DNA of 64,000 bases from contig NZ_VFNX01000002.1 of the NCBI RefSeq assembly GCF_006715785.1, positions 248,001-312,000 of the forward strand, given 5' to 3'. Position numbers and translations under genes: made by a program. This stretch comes from Streptomyces puniciscabiei (GTDB lineage: Bacteria > Actinomycetota > Actinomycetes > Streptomycetales > Streptomycetaceae). Below the pieces are notes generated by a model. That model was not told where the DNA came from, ran no database searches, and saw only the letters and a list, made by a program, of their open reading frames with translations. This document shows, piece after piece, positions 8,289 to 16,622 of the stretch. Numbering within the stretch: position 1 is the first letter of the stretch; each line of letters starts with the position of its first letter.

Positions 8289-9551
8289 ATGCCCGTTCAA
8301 CCAATTGCGGAACTGATACGTTTCGCCCGGCACAACTCGCCTTTCTACCGCGACCTCTACGCTCACCTCTCCGCCCCCGTGACTCGCCTCACGGATCTCC
8401 CGGTAGTACCCCAGGCCGATTTCTGGCGAGCCAACGCACCGCGTGACAACCGGCTGCTGACCGCCCCTTTGAACGAAGCGGTCGTGTTCCGCAGCGGCGG
8501 AACCACAGGCTCGCCGAAGTTCTCCTACTACACCCGAACCGAATGGCGTGAATTCACCACCGCGTTCGGCGCCGGGCTCGTCCCCGCCGGGCTGCGACCC
8601 GGTCACCGGGTGGCGGACCTCTTCTACGCGGGCGACCTGTACGCGAGCTTCAGTTTCGTCCTCGACTCGTTGCACCGCTCCCCCGTGGCCAACGTCCGGC
8701 TGCCCATCGGTGGCGCGACACCCTGGGAATCCACCGCGGCGACCCTGGAGGAGTTCGGGGTCCAGGTCGTCGCGGGCACCCCGACCACACTGTGCTCGCT
8801 CGCCGAACGGCTGGCCGGCGCAGACCGGACCCTGCCGGACGTGGAGCTGCTCCTGTTCGGCGGGGAATGCCTCTTCGGCGACCAACTCCCGCTGCTGCGG
8901 CAGGCGTTCCCGCATGCAGAGCCACGCTCCCTGGGATACGCGAGCGTCGACGCAGGCCTCCTCGGCGAGGCCGTACCCGGCGGGGATCCGCGCGTGCACC
9001 GCGCGTTCACGCCGTACACGGTGGTCGAGATCCTCCGTGACGAGACCGACGAACCCGTTGAGGGTGACGGTGCGCCGGGGCGGCTGGTCGTCACCGATCT
9101 CCGCCGACGGCTCATGCCCGTGCTGCGCTATCCGGCGGGCGACAGGGCCGAGTGGGTGGACCGGGAGGCGGGTGTCTTCCGGATCCTCGGGCGCGCCGAG
9201 GAGGGCGTGCGGGTCGGTCCCGTCTCCCTCTACACCGAGGACGTCCATGCCGTCGTCACAGCCGCCGACCCTCGCGGTGAGGTGACCGGCGTGCAGCTCG
9301 TGGTGCGGCGCCAGGAAGGCCGGGACGGTCTGGTGCTGCGGCTCGCGGTCGCCGATCCCGGACAGGTGACCGCCGGGTTGGAGGAGTCCGTCACAGCGGC
9401 GGTCCTCGCCGAGCGGCCCTTCTATGCGAGCGCGACCGCCTGCGGGCATGTGAACCCGATCGGCGTCGAATGGGTGCGGCACCAGGATCTCGCGGTCAAC
9501 TCCCGCTCGGGCAAGCTCATCCGGGTCGTCGACGAACGGCCGCACACGTGA
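8289..9551 (+). CDS. PaaK-like adenylate-forming ligase
   Basis: 420 residues. I chose the ATG at 8289 because AGGA sits eight bases upstream; a GTG at 8262 would add nine residues. The phosphate-binding motif FRSGGTTGSPK lies near residue 67, followed by the PaaK-like DLFYAGDLYASFSFVLDSLH, VAGTPTTLCSLAERL, LLLFGGECLFGDQ, and a C-terminal subdomain with NSRSGKLIRVVDE. Phenylacetate-CoA-ligase-type enzymes activate a carboxylic acid as acyl-AMP and pass it to CoA or another thiol; the acid here is unknown. It is the first of five coupled genes and overlaps the exporter by four bases. It is a clear paralogue of the ligase domain at the end of the operon. Confidence 0.88.
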   Translation: MPVQPIAELIRFARHNSPFYRDLYAHLSAPVTRLTDLPVVPQADFWRANAPRDNRLLTAPLNEAVVFRSGGTTGSPKFSYYTRTEWREFTTAFGAGLVPAGLRPGHRVADLFYAGDLYASFSFVLDSLHRSPVANVRLPIGGATPWESTAATLEEFGVQVVAGTPTTLCSLAERLAGADRTLPDVELLLFGGECLFGDQLPLLRQAFPHAEPRSLGYASVDAGLLGEAVPGGDPRVHRAFTPYTVVEILRDETDEPVEGDGAPGRLVVTDLRRRLMPVLRYPAGDRAEWVDREAGVFRILGRAEEGVRVGPVSLYTEDVHAVVTAADPRGEVTGVQLVVRRQEGRDGLVLRLAVADPGQVTAGLEESVTAAVLAERPFYASATACGHVNPIGVEWVRHQDLAVNSRSGKLIRVVDERPHT

Positions 9552-10819
9552 GCGCGGGGACTGTGCGCGCACGACGTCTGCCGCTCGTCGTGCGCAATCC
9601 GCCGTTCGGCCGGGTCTGGGCCGGCCAGCTCCTCACCCAGGCGGCGAGCCGCATGTTCCAGGTCGGCGCGGTCTGGTGGCTCGTCGGGTTCGCGGGCGGC
9701 CAGCACCGCGGGCTCGACTCCGGCGTGTTCCTGATGGTGAGCACCGTGCCCGCGGTGGCTCTCGCCCCGGTGATAGCGCGCATCGTCGCACGGCACGCAC
9801 CCCGCAGGGTGCTGGCGAGCGCGGCGATGGTGGCGGGCGCGGTGGCCCTGGCGGCCGCCGTCCTGGCCTGCGCCGGTGCCCTGCCCATGGCCGCCGTCTA
9901 CGCGGTGGGGCTGGTGCTGGCCGGCTGTCAGGCGGTCTTCGATCCCTGTCTGACCACCTCGGTACCCGAACTCGTCGAGGACGCCGACATCGAGTCGGCC
10001 ACCGGCTTCGAACTGTCCACCCAGTCCGTCGCCGGACTGTGCGGCGGCCTGCTCGGCCCCCTCGTCGTCGACGCGGGGGCACTGGCCGGCGTCACCGCCG
10101 CCTGCGGCGCCGCGTACCTGCTCGCGGCCCTGCTGATCGGCTCCACGCGCTTTCCGCACCGCCGGGCCGCGAACGGCCCGGACCCCGAGCGGCGCACCCT
10201 GCGCCGGGTACTGGCCGGGTTGCCGTTCATCCGCCGTGTGCTGGTCTGCTTCGCCGCCGCCAACGTCTTCACCACCGCCGTCTACGTCGTGATGCCGCTG
10301 TACACCCGGGAGGTGCTGCACGCGACCGGCTCGACCGTCGCCTCACTGGAGACGGCCCTCGGCGCGGGCACCCTGCTGGGATCGTTCACCGGCGGGCGCC
10401 TGCCCGGCCGCCCGGTCACCGTCAGCAGCTGGTGCCTGATGGTGATGGCCGCGGCCTTCGGTCTGCCGGGGTTGTTCGCCGGACACGCGGTGGCGGTCGT
10501 CTCGATGGCCGTCACCGGCTGGTGCCTCGGTGTGATCGGCGTGCGGTTCGTAGCGCTGTGCCAGCGGATGGTGCCCGCTGACGACAAACCGGCCTTTTTC
10601 GCGGTCATGCAGGCAGTGCTGGGCGCCACGTTCCCCCTGTCCTCGCTCGTGTTCGGCGCGCTGGGCGACCAGCTGGCCGCCCGGACGCTGTGCCTGGCGC
10701 AGGGCACGGGACTCGTTCCGGTCGCGCTGGCCCTGTGGTGGCTCGGCACACGCACGCAAACCGCCGGGTCGCGCAGCCCGGAAGCGGCGACGCCGGTACC
10801 TGTGGGAGAGGTCTCGTGA
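9548..10819 (+). CDS. MFS exporter of the Lux/PaaK operon
   Basis: 423 residues from the GTG at 9548, which overlaps the ligase stop as GTGA. Hydrophobic segments fit 10-12 transmembrane helices, beginning after a basic N-terminus (FGRVWAGQLLTQAASRMFQV). Architecture resembles the MFS_3/EntS-type exporters that secrete siderophores and other natural products. The cytoplasmic tail is short. Because it is translationally fused into the operon it probably exports the product or an intermediate, or gives self-protection. The substrate is not readable. Confidence 0.9.
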   Translation: MSAGTVRARRLPLVVRNPPFGRVWAGQLLTQAASRMFQVGAVWWLVGFAGGQHRGLDSGVFLMVSTVPAVALAPVIARIVARHAPRRVLASAAMVAGAVALAAAVLACAGALPMAAVYAVGLVLAGCQAVFDPCLTTSVPELVEDADIESATGFELSTQSVAGLCGGLLGPLVVDAGALAGVTAACGAAYLLAALLIGSTRFPHRRAANGPDPERRTLRRVLAGLPFIRRVLVCFAAANVFTTAVYVVMPLYTREVLHATGSTVASLETALGAGTLLGSFTGGRLPGRPVTVSSWCLMVMAAAFGLPGLFAGHAVAVVSMAVTGWCLGVIGVRFVALCQRMVPADDKPAFFAVMQAVLGATFPLSSLVFGALGDQLAARTLCLAQGTGLVPVALALWWLGTRTQTAGSRSPEAATPVPVGEVS

Positions 10820-11949
10820 CCGCCGTCCTCTCCCCCGCGTCCGTCCAGGACATCGCCGAGCTGCGGCAGTTGTACTTCGAGGTGTACGGGCACGGCTACC
10901 CGGTGCCGCTCGGCAGTGATCCGGTGGTCATGCGCCGGCTGATCACCGACGGCACCGCGCACTGGCTCACCGCCCGTACCCACGCGGGTGACCTGGCCGG
11001 TTCGGCGGTCGTCCTGACCGAACCGGGCGGCCGCATCGGCAAACTGGTCGGGCTCGCGGTGCACCCCGGCCATCGCGGCGGCGGACTGGCCTCACGGCTG
11101 ACCGGGGCGGTCTGCGACGAAGCCTTCGCCACGGGCTTGCTCGACTCGGTGTACGCCACCGTCCGCCTGGTCACCGAAGGCCCCCAGCAGGTCGTCGTAC
11201 GCAACGGCTTCCGGCCGCTCGGCCTGCTGCCCAACGCCGTCGAGGTCGAGGGCTGCGAGACTCTCGCCCTGTTCGCCCGCTACGCCGACGGTGTGCTGGA
11301 GCGCCGCGAACCAGTGGCCGGCGTGCCCGAGCGGTTGTCGGCGTTGCTGTCCGCCGCCTCCGAGGGCGTCGGCATCGACTACACCCGGACCAGGCCATCC
11401 CCCTGCCGCGCCACGGTGACCGCCGGCGGCGCCGAACCGCTCGAGCTGATCGAGGCCCCGGCCTTCGTGCGGCGCCGCTTCCTGGAGTTGTTCCCCGCGC
11501 CCGACGACCGCTTCTTCCCGCTGCACACACCCAACGCGGTTCTGGTGGCCGCCGACGGCCGTTTCGAGGCCTACGCCGACCTCGATCCCGTAGCGGGCAG
11601 TTGCGCGCTGGTCGCGGTCCATCCCCGCCCGGCCGCGGTGGCGGGGACGCTGGAGGCGCTGATCGCGTCGGTGGCGCGGGCCGGCGCCGACTATGTCGAG
11701 GCCCTGCTGCCACTGGCCGACACCGACGCGCTGGAGGTGTTCCTGGCCTCCGGTTTCGTCCCGAGCGCGGTCTACCCCGCGATGCGCCGCATCGGCGACC
11801 GGCTCCACGACTACGTCGTGCTCTCGCGCACCAGCCGTCAGATCGACTTCCGCACGACCGCCGTCAGCCCGCTGCTCCGGCCGTACCTCGCCGCGTACCT
11901 GAGTGCCTGGACCATCACCTACCTGCCCCTTCACGAGGTGTCCCGATGA
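10816..11949 (+). CDS. two-domain GNAT-family acyltransferase
   Basis: 377 residues, GTG at 10816 overlapping the exporter stop (GTGA). The N-terminal ~165 residues form a typical GNAT fold: VQDIAELRQLYFEVYGHGYP, then GLAVHPGHRGGGLASRLTGA with the R-x-x-G-x-G/A acyl-CoA loop. The C-terminal half (from about residue 200) resembles a second, degenerate GNAT lacking a clear pyrophosphate loop (FRRRFLELFPAPDDRFFP-like opening, then ALEVFLASGFVPSAVYPAM near the end). It should transfer an acyl group from CoA to an amine or hydroxyl; in this operon that could be the carbon chain later reduced, or a capping step. Substrates unknown. Confidence 0.85.
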   Translation: MTAVLSPASVQDIAELRQLYFEVYGHGYPVPLGSDPVVMRRLITDGTAHWLTARTHAGDLAGSAVVLTEPGGRIGKLVGLAVHPGHRGGGLASRLTGAVCDEAFATGLLDSVYATVRLVTEGPQQVVVRNGFRPLGLLPNAVEVEGCETLALFARYADGVLERREPVAGVPERLSALLSAASEGVGIDYTRTRPSPCRATVTAGGAEPLELIEAPAFVRRRFLELFPAPDDRFFPLHTPNAVLVAADGRFEAYADLDPVAGSCALVAVHPRPAAVAGTLEALIASVARAGADYVEALLPLADTDALEVFLASGFVPSAVYPAMRRIGDRLHDYVVLSRTSRQIDFRTTAVSPLLRPYLAAYLSAWTITYLPLHEVSR

Positions 11950-13112
11950 AACCCCATCTCGCTCCCGTCGAGGTTCCCGGCCCCGCGGAGCTCGGCCAGG
12001 TGCAGCGCCTGTGCGACCTGACGGAGCCGTACGCCCACGGCCCCGACGCGGACGCCCTGTTCGCGGCCGCCATGGCGGAGGCCAACGCCTGGCACGCCCG
12101 CCGCTCCCCCTTCTTCGCCGCCCTGCTCGAGGACCCGGCCGAGGCGCCCGCTCCCACGGTCGGCGAGGGCGTGCGCACCCCGCTGGTGCCGGCCGCCTTC
12201 TTCAAGCGGCATGAGGTGCTCTCGATCCCGCGCGAGGAGGTCTTCCTGCATCTGACCTCCTCGGGCACCACGGGCCAGAAGTCACAGATGTTCTTCGACG
12301 AGTGGACCATCCGCTCGGCGCAGCGCATGGTGGCCCGGATCTTCGACCACTACGGCTGGATCACCCCCGAGCAGCAGGTGAACTACCTGCTGTACAGCTA
12401 CGAGCCGGCTCCGGCGCTGAGCCTGGGCACGTCGTTCACCGACAACTACCTGTGCGACTTCGCCCCGGCCCGGCACACCACGCACGCTCTGCGGCACACC
12501 GGCAGCGGCCACGAGTTCGACGTGCACGGCTGCGTCGCGGCGCTGAGGCGCTACGCCGAGGACGACGTGCCGGTCCGCATCCTGGGCTTCCCCGCGTTCT
12601 TGTACTTCACCCTGGAGCGGATGCGGGCGATGGGGCTGCCGCCGCTCACGCTGCCCGAGGGATCGCTGGTGGTGCTCGGCGGCGGCTGGAAGGGTCACGC
12701 CGACCGGGAGATCGGCAAGGACGCCTTCTACGCCGAGGTCACCGACCGCCTGGGCATTCCGGCGGAGCGTGTCCGCGACACCTTCGGCTCCGTCGAGCAC
12801 TGCGTGCCGTACGTCGAGTGCGCCCATCACCGGCTGCATGTGCCGGTCTGGTCACGAGCGGCCGTGCGTGACACCGGGACGCTGCGTCCCCTGCCCTACG
12901 GCGACCGTGGCTTCCTGCACCTGGTCAGCCCGTACATCACCTCGGTGCCCGCGCAGAGTGTGCTGATGGGTGACCTCGCGTCGCTGCACCCCGGTGAGGA
13001 GTGCCCCTGTCCGCTGTCCACCGACTGGTTCACCGTGCACGGCCGTGCCGGGGTGAGCCGCAACCGCAGCTGCGCGGTCGCCGCCGCCGAACTGATGAAG
13101 GGAATGTCGTGA
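11946..13112 (+). CDS. LuxE-like acyl-protein synthetase
   Basis: 388 residues, ATG at 11946 overlapping the GNAT stop (ATGA). LuxE family is indicated by LHLTSSGTTGQKSQMFFDEW near residues 102-120, the family's nucleotide-binding segment, then RILGFPAFLYFTLERMRAMG and VVLGGGWKGHADREI. In bacterial luciferase systems LuxE adenylates a fatty acid, holds the acyl group on a cysteine and hands it to LuxC for reduction. Several cysteines are present near the C-terminus (GEECPCPLSTDWF), but I cannot assign the acyl-accepting one without an alignment. The next gene encodes the LuxC partner, so acyl transfer between them is very likely. Confidence 0.88.
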   Translation: MKPHLAPVEVPGPAELGQVQRLCDLTEPYAHGPDADALFAAAMAEANAWHARRSPFFAALLEDPAEAPAPTVGEGVRTPLVPAAFFKRHEVLSIPREEVFLHLTSSGTTGQKSQMFFDEWTIRSAQRMVARIFDHYGWITPEQQVNYLLYSYEPAPALSLGTSFTDNYLCDFAPARHTTHALRHTGSGHEFDVHGCVAALRRYAEDDVPVRILGFPAFLYFTLERMRAMGLPPLTLPEGSLVVLGGGWKGHADREIGKDAFYAEVTDRLGIPAERVRDTFGSVEHCVPYVECAHHRLHVPVWSRAAVRDTGTLRPLPYGDRGFLHLVSPYITSVPAQSVLMGDLASLHPGEECPCPLSTDWFTVHGRAGVSRNRSCAVAAAELMKGMS

Positions 13113-15613
13113 TCACCTCCGTACGTCACCTCTGGCAGGGCGAGTTCCTCGACGACGCCGAGGCCGGTCGACGCCTCGCCGGTCTGCCCGAGCTGGCGGG
13201 GCGGGTCCTGGCGCGCCCCCTGCCCACCGACGTGGTGCTCGGCGCCTGTGCCGCGGTCAGCCGTGACCTGGCCGATCCGGACTGCGCCCTGTACGGCCGG
13301 CTGGCCGGGCAGCTGCCCGCGGGTGAGGCCGCTGCCGTGCTGGCCGAGCTGGCGGCCGCACTCACCCGGGAGGCGCTGGAGCGCAAGCTGCGGCGGGAGC
13401 TGGGCGGCCCGCGCCCGGAGCGGCTGACCCGGCCGGACGCGCGCGAGACGGTGTACGAGGCCTGGGCGCCCGTCGGCCTGCTGGTGCACATCGCGCCGGG
13501 CAACGCAGCGGCCGTGGCACCGCTGAGCGTCGTCGAAGGACTGCTGACCGGCAACCTGAACGTGCTGAAGACGAGCAGCTCCGACTCGGCCCTCGCCCTC
13601 GACCTGCTCGCCGCGCTCGGTGCTGCCGATCCGTCCGGGCTGATCGCCGAACGCGTCATCGCCCTGCGCTTCCCCTCCGCGCGCAGTGAGTGGCTGCAGG
13701 CCCTCTGCGGGCCCGCCGACGCGATCGCGGTGTGGGGCGGTGAGGACGCGGTGCGCGCGGCGGGCGAACTGGCCCGGCCCGGTTGCCGGGTGGTCGAATG
13801 GGGCCACCGGATCTCCTTCGCCTACCTGACCCGGCGGGCCGCGTCGCAGGACGGTGTGCTCGACGCGCTCGCCGAAGACGTCTGCCGGCTGGAGCAGCAG
13901 GCGTGTTCCAGTCCACAGGTGGTGTATCTCGACACCGACGACACCGGAGAACTCTTCGCGTTCGCCGGCCGGTTCGCCGAACGGCTGGCCAAGGTCTCCG
14001 AGGCGCGTCGGGCGCCGTCGCCGGGTGCCGCCGAACAGGCGGAGATCACCACGGTGCAGCAGCTCGCCCGGCTCGAACAACACCTTGGGCTCGCCCGTGT
14101 GTTCGCCGCCGAGGACGGCTCCTGGCGGGTCCTGGCCGATTCGCGCTCCGCACTGGACGCCTCCCCGCTGCACCGCAGTGTCTGGGTCAAACCGCTGCCC
14201 CGGCACACGATCACCGCGGTCCTGCGACCCATGCGCCGCTACCTGCAGACCGCCGCGATCGGCGGCGACCGTGCGGAGGTGGCAGGCCTCTCCCGCGCGA
14301 TGTTCGCCGCAGGCGTCACCCGCGTCACCCCGGTCGGCTCCATGCTGGACGGCTACGAGGGCGAACCCCACGACGGCGTCTACGCGTTGCAGCGCTACAG
14401 CCGCAGGGTGAGCGTGCGCGCCACGGACCCGGACTTCCGTACGGTGCCCTGTCTGGACGACCTGGTGGCACCGCCGGTGCTGCCGCCCGCGCCGAACGCT
14501 CCGCTCCTGGGCAAGGAGGGCGTGCAGCGCGCGCTCGCCACCCTGGATCCGCGCCACGCACACCTGTACTTCCGCAGCGGCGGCTCCACGGGCACACCCG
14601 CGCTGTCGGTGTTCACCTGCGACGACTACGACAACCAGATGCGCGCCGCGGCGGACGGGCTGCTCGCGGCCGGCTTCGACCCGGCACGGGACCGGGCGGC
14701 CAACCTCTTCTACAGCGGCGGCATGTACGGAAGTTTCATCAGCTTCTTCTCCATCCTGGAGCGCCTGAACGCCACCCAGTTCCCGATCGCCGCGGGCCCC
14801 GACCACGCCATGGTCGCCGAGGCACTGGTCGCCCACCGGGCCGACACCGTCTTCGGCATGCCGTCGTACCTGTGGCAGCTGCTCCACGCCGAGGCCGACC
14901 GCCTGCGTGCCTACGGCGGCATCCGCAAGATCTTCTACGGCGGCGAGCACTTCACCGCCGAACAACGCAGGGTGCTCACCGACGACTTCGGGGTGGAGGT
15001 GATCCGGTCCGCGGCCTACGGCAGCACCGACCTCGGCCCCCTGGGCTACCAGTGCGCGTCCTCCGACGGTTCGGTGCACCATGTGCTGACCGACCTGCAC
15101 ACGCTGGAGATCCTCGATCCGAGTCAGGACCGGCCGGTGGCTCCGGGTGAACCGGGACGGCTGGTGTTCACCTCCCGGGCGCGGGCCGGGCAGCGCCTGG
15201 AGCGCTACGAGATCGGTGATCTGGGACGTGCGGTGGAGGGCACCTGCGCGTGCGGCAGCACCGTGCCCCGGCTGGAACTGCTCGGGCGCCACGGCGATGT
15301 GGTGCGCGTGGGTACGTACTTCGTCAACTACCGGCGAGTCGTACGGGCGTTGGCGGAGCGGCTCGCGTACCACGGCGAGGTGCAGCTGTCGGTGGCGCCC
15401 GGCACCGACCGCGAGGAGCTGACGGTCCGGCTGGACGAGCAGTACGCCCCCGGCCCCGACGTCACACGCGTCGCCGTCACCGACGAGGTCCCGGAGGTGG
15501 CCGCGGCGGTGGAGGAGGGCCTGCTGTCCCTTGCCGTGCAGAACGTACGGAGGGAGGCGTTCGAGCGCACCCCGACCAGTGGCAAGCTGCGCACGGTCGT
15601 GGACCTGCGCTGA
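13109..15613 (+). CDS. LuxC-like acyl reductase fused to a PaaK-like ligase
   Basis: 834 residues, GTG at 13109 overlapping the LuxE-like stop (GTGA). Residues ~1-450 are a LuxC-type NADPH-dependent acyl reductase of the aldehyde-dehydrogenase superfamily, with APVGLLVHIAPGNAAAVAPL, NVLKTSSSDSA and the active-site cysteine C266 in LEQQACSSPQVVYLD. Residues ~470-834 are a second PaaK-like ligase with LYFRSGGSTGTPALSVF around 487-500, NLFYSGGMYGSF, RKIFYGGEHFTAEQ, TACACGSTVPRLELLGR-like C-terminal Cys motif and TSGKLRTVVDLR. LuxC normally takes an acyl group from LuxE and releases an aldehyde. The fused ligase may activate a second acid or feed the reductase directly. Last gene of the coupled operon. 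Confidence 0.9.
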   Translation: MITSVRHLWQGEFLDDAEAGRRLAGLPELAGRVLARPLPTDVVLGACAAVSRDLADPDCALYGRLAGQLPAGEAAAVLAELAAALTREALERKLRRELGGPRPERLTRPDARETVYEAWAPVGLLVHIAPGNAAAVAPLSVVEGLLTGNLNVLKTSSSDSALALDLLAALGAADPSGLIAERVIALRFPSARSEWLQALCGPADAIAVWGGEDAVRAAGELARPGCRVVEWGHRISFAYLTRRAASQDGVLDALAEDVCRLEQQACSSPQVVYLDTDDTGELFAFAGRFAERLAKVSEARRAPSPGAAEQAEITTVQQLARLEQHLGLARVFAAEDGSWRVLADSRSALDASPLHRSVWVKPLPRHTITAVLRPMRRYLQTAAIGGDRAEVAGLSRAMFAAGVTRVTPVGSMLDGYEGEPHDGVYALQRYSRRVSVRATDPDFRTVPCLDDLVAPPVLPPAPNAPLLGKEGVQRALATLDPRHAHLYFRSGGSTGTPALSVFTCDDYDNQMRAAADGLLAAGFDPARDRAANLFYSGGMYGSFISFFSILERLNATQFPIAAGPDHAMVAEALVAHRADTVFGMPSYLWQLLHAEADRLRAYGGIRKIFYGGEHFTAEQRRVLTDDFGVEVIRSAAYGSTDLGPLGYQCASSDGSVHHVLTDLHTLEILDPSQDRPVAPGEPGRLVFTSRARAGQRLERYEIGDLGRAVEGTCACGSTVPRLELLGRHGDVVRVGTYFVNYRRVVRALAERLAYHGEVQLSVAPGTDREELTVRLDEQYAPGPDVTRVAVTDEVPEVAAAVEEGLLSLAVQNVRREAFERTPTSGKLRTVVDLR

Positions 15614-15719
15614 GACCCAGCGGGGCCTCGCGATGCGCGGCGCCGAGCGTCGCCTGCGCGTCCGCCCCGCGCCGTGGCTCCGAGATGTACGGTCCGCTCT
15701 CGGCCGCCAAGATGGAGGA

Positions 15720-16556
15720 GTGGCACGCGAGGACAGCGGCCGGATCCCGCGAGGACCGGCCGGACCGGGACTTTACGGGGAACGTGTGTTCCGCCCCCAG
15801 GACGCGGGGGAGGCGGAGCGGATCGACCTCGGGGCACTCGTCTACGACGCCTCGACGCTGGCACGCCTGCGGGAGCTCGGCGCCGGACCGGGGATGCGCT
15901 GTCTGGACGTGGGCGCGGGTACGGGAACGGTGGCCCGGCTCCTGCTGCGCGAGGCGGGCGTGGCCGAGGTCGTCGCGGTGGATCGGGACATCCGTTTCCT
16001 CGCCGGTGAGCGCGTCGCAGGACTGACCGCGCTCGAGGCCGATGTGACCTCCCCCGGTTTCTCCCCCGGCCGCTTCGACCTCGTCCACGCCCGGTTCGTG
16101 CTGATGCACCTGCCGTCTCCCGCCCGGATGGTCGAGCGGCTCGCCGGGCTGCTCGTACCCGGAGGCGTCCTCGTGCTGAGCGATGCCGTCGACCTGACGA
16201 CAGAGAACGCACCCCGGACGCCGTACACGACGGCCATGCGGGCGATGTGGCTCGGTCTGCGGGAGACGATCGGCACCGATGTCTCCTGGGTACCGCGTTG
16301 TCCTTGGCTGATGGTCGCCGCCGGGCTGGAGGCGGTGGCCGCCGAGATCCACGTCCCTCCCCTGCTGCCCGGCAGTCCCATCAGCCGGTTCTGGGCCGAG
16401 ACCTGGGACCGGGCGCGCGCCGCCATGGTGGGCACGGGCCTGGTGGACGACGCCGGGATCGACGAGGCGAAGCGGTGTCTTGAGTCGCCGGAGTACGCCG
16501 GGATGTCACCCGGCATGCTGACCACCTGGGGCCGGAGGCCGACGACACCGCCGTGA
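15720..16556 (+). CDS. SAM-dependent class I methyltransferase
   Basis: The methyltransferase fold is clear: motif I CLDVGAGTGTVARLLLREAG, then VVAVDRDIRFLAGERV, ADVTSPGFSPGRFDLVHARF, VLMHLPSPARMVERLAGLL and LVPGGVLVLSDAVDL. The start is uncertain: ATG 15633, GTG 15720 or GTG 15786 are in frame, and none has an ideal ribosome-binding site. I give 15720, about 278 residues. Substrate unknown. It follows the Lux/PaaK operon by about 100 bases on the same strand and could be a tailoring step of that pathway or an independent gene. A terminator follows it. Confidence 0.8.
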   Translation: MAREDSGRIPRGPAGPGLYGERVFRPQDAGEAERIDLGALVYDASTLARLRELGAGPGMRCLDVGAGTGTVARLLLREAGVAEVVAVDRDIRFLAGERVAGLTALEADVTSPGFSPGRFDLVHARFVLMHLPSPARMVERLAGLLVPGGVLVLSDAVDLTTENAPRTPYTTAMRAMWLGLRETIGTDVSWVPRCPWLMVAAGLEAVAAEIHVPPLLPGSPISRFWAETWDRARAAMVGTGLVDDAGIDEAKRCLESPEYAGMSPGMLTTWGRRPTTPP

Positions 16557-16592
16557 CCGCGGTGCCCGTACCCGTCGCCGAGCCGGCCCCGC

Positions 16593-16613
16593 GGCCGGGC
16601 CCTCGCCCCGGCC
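16593..16613. terminator. bidirectional terminator between convergent genes
   Basis: GGCCGGG / CCCGGCC, seven perfect base pairs with a seven-base loop, in the 66-base gap between the convergent methyltransferase and phosphotransferase genes. Confidence 0.6.
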
Positions 16614-16622
16614 TGTTCCGGC

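Noticed and set aside
12896..15373. 825-codon minus-strand frame opposite the LuxC-PaaK gene
   Set aside because: The plus strand encodes two well-defined catalytic domains over the same interval; the minus frame has no family features.
8289..15613. Bioluminescence operon
   Set aside because: No luxA/luxB luciferase or luxD thioesterase; LuxC and LuxE-like proteins also serve other acyl-aldehyde pathways.
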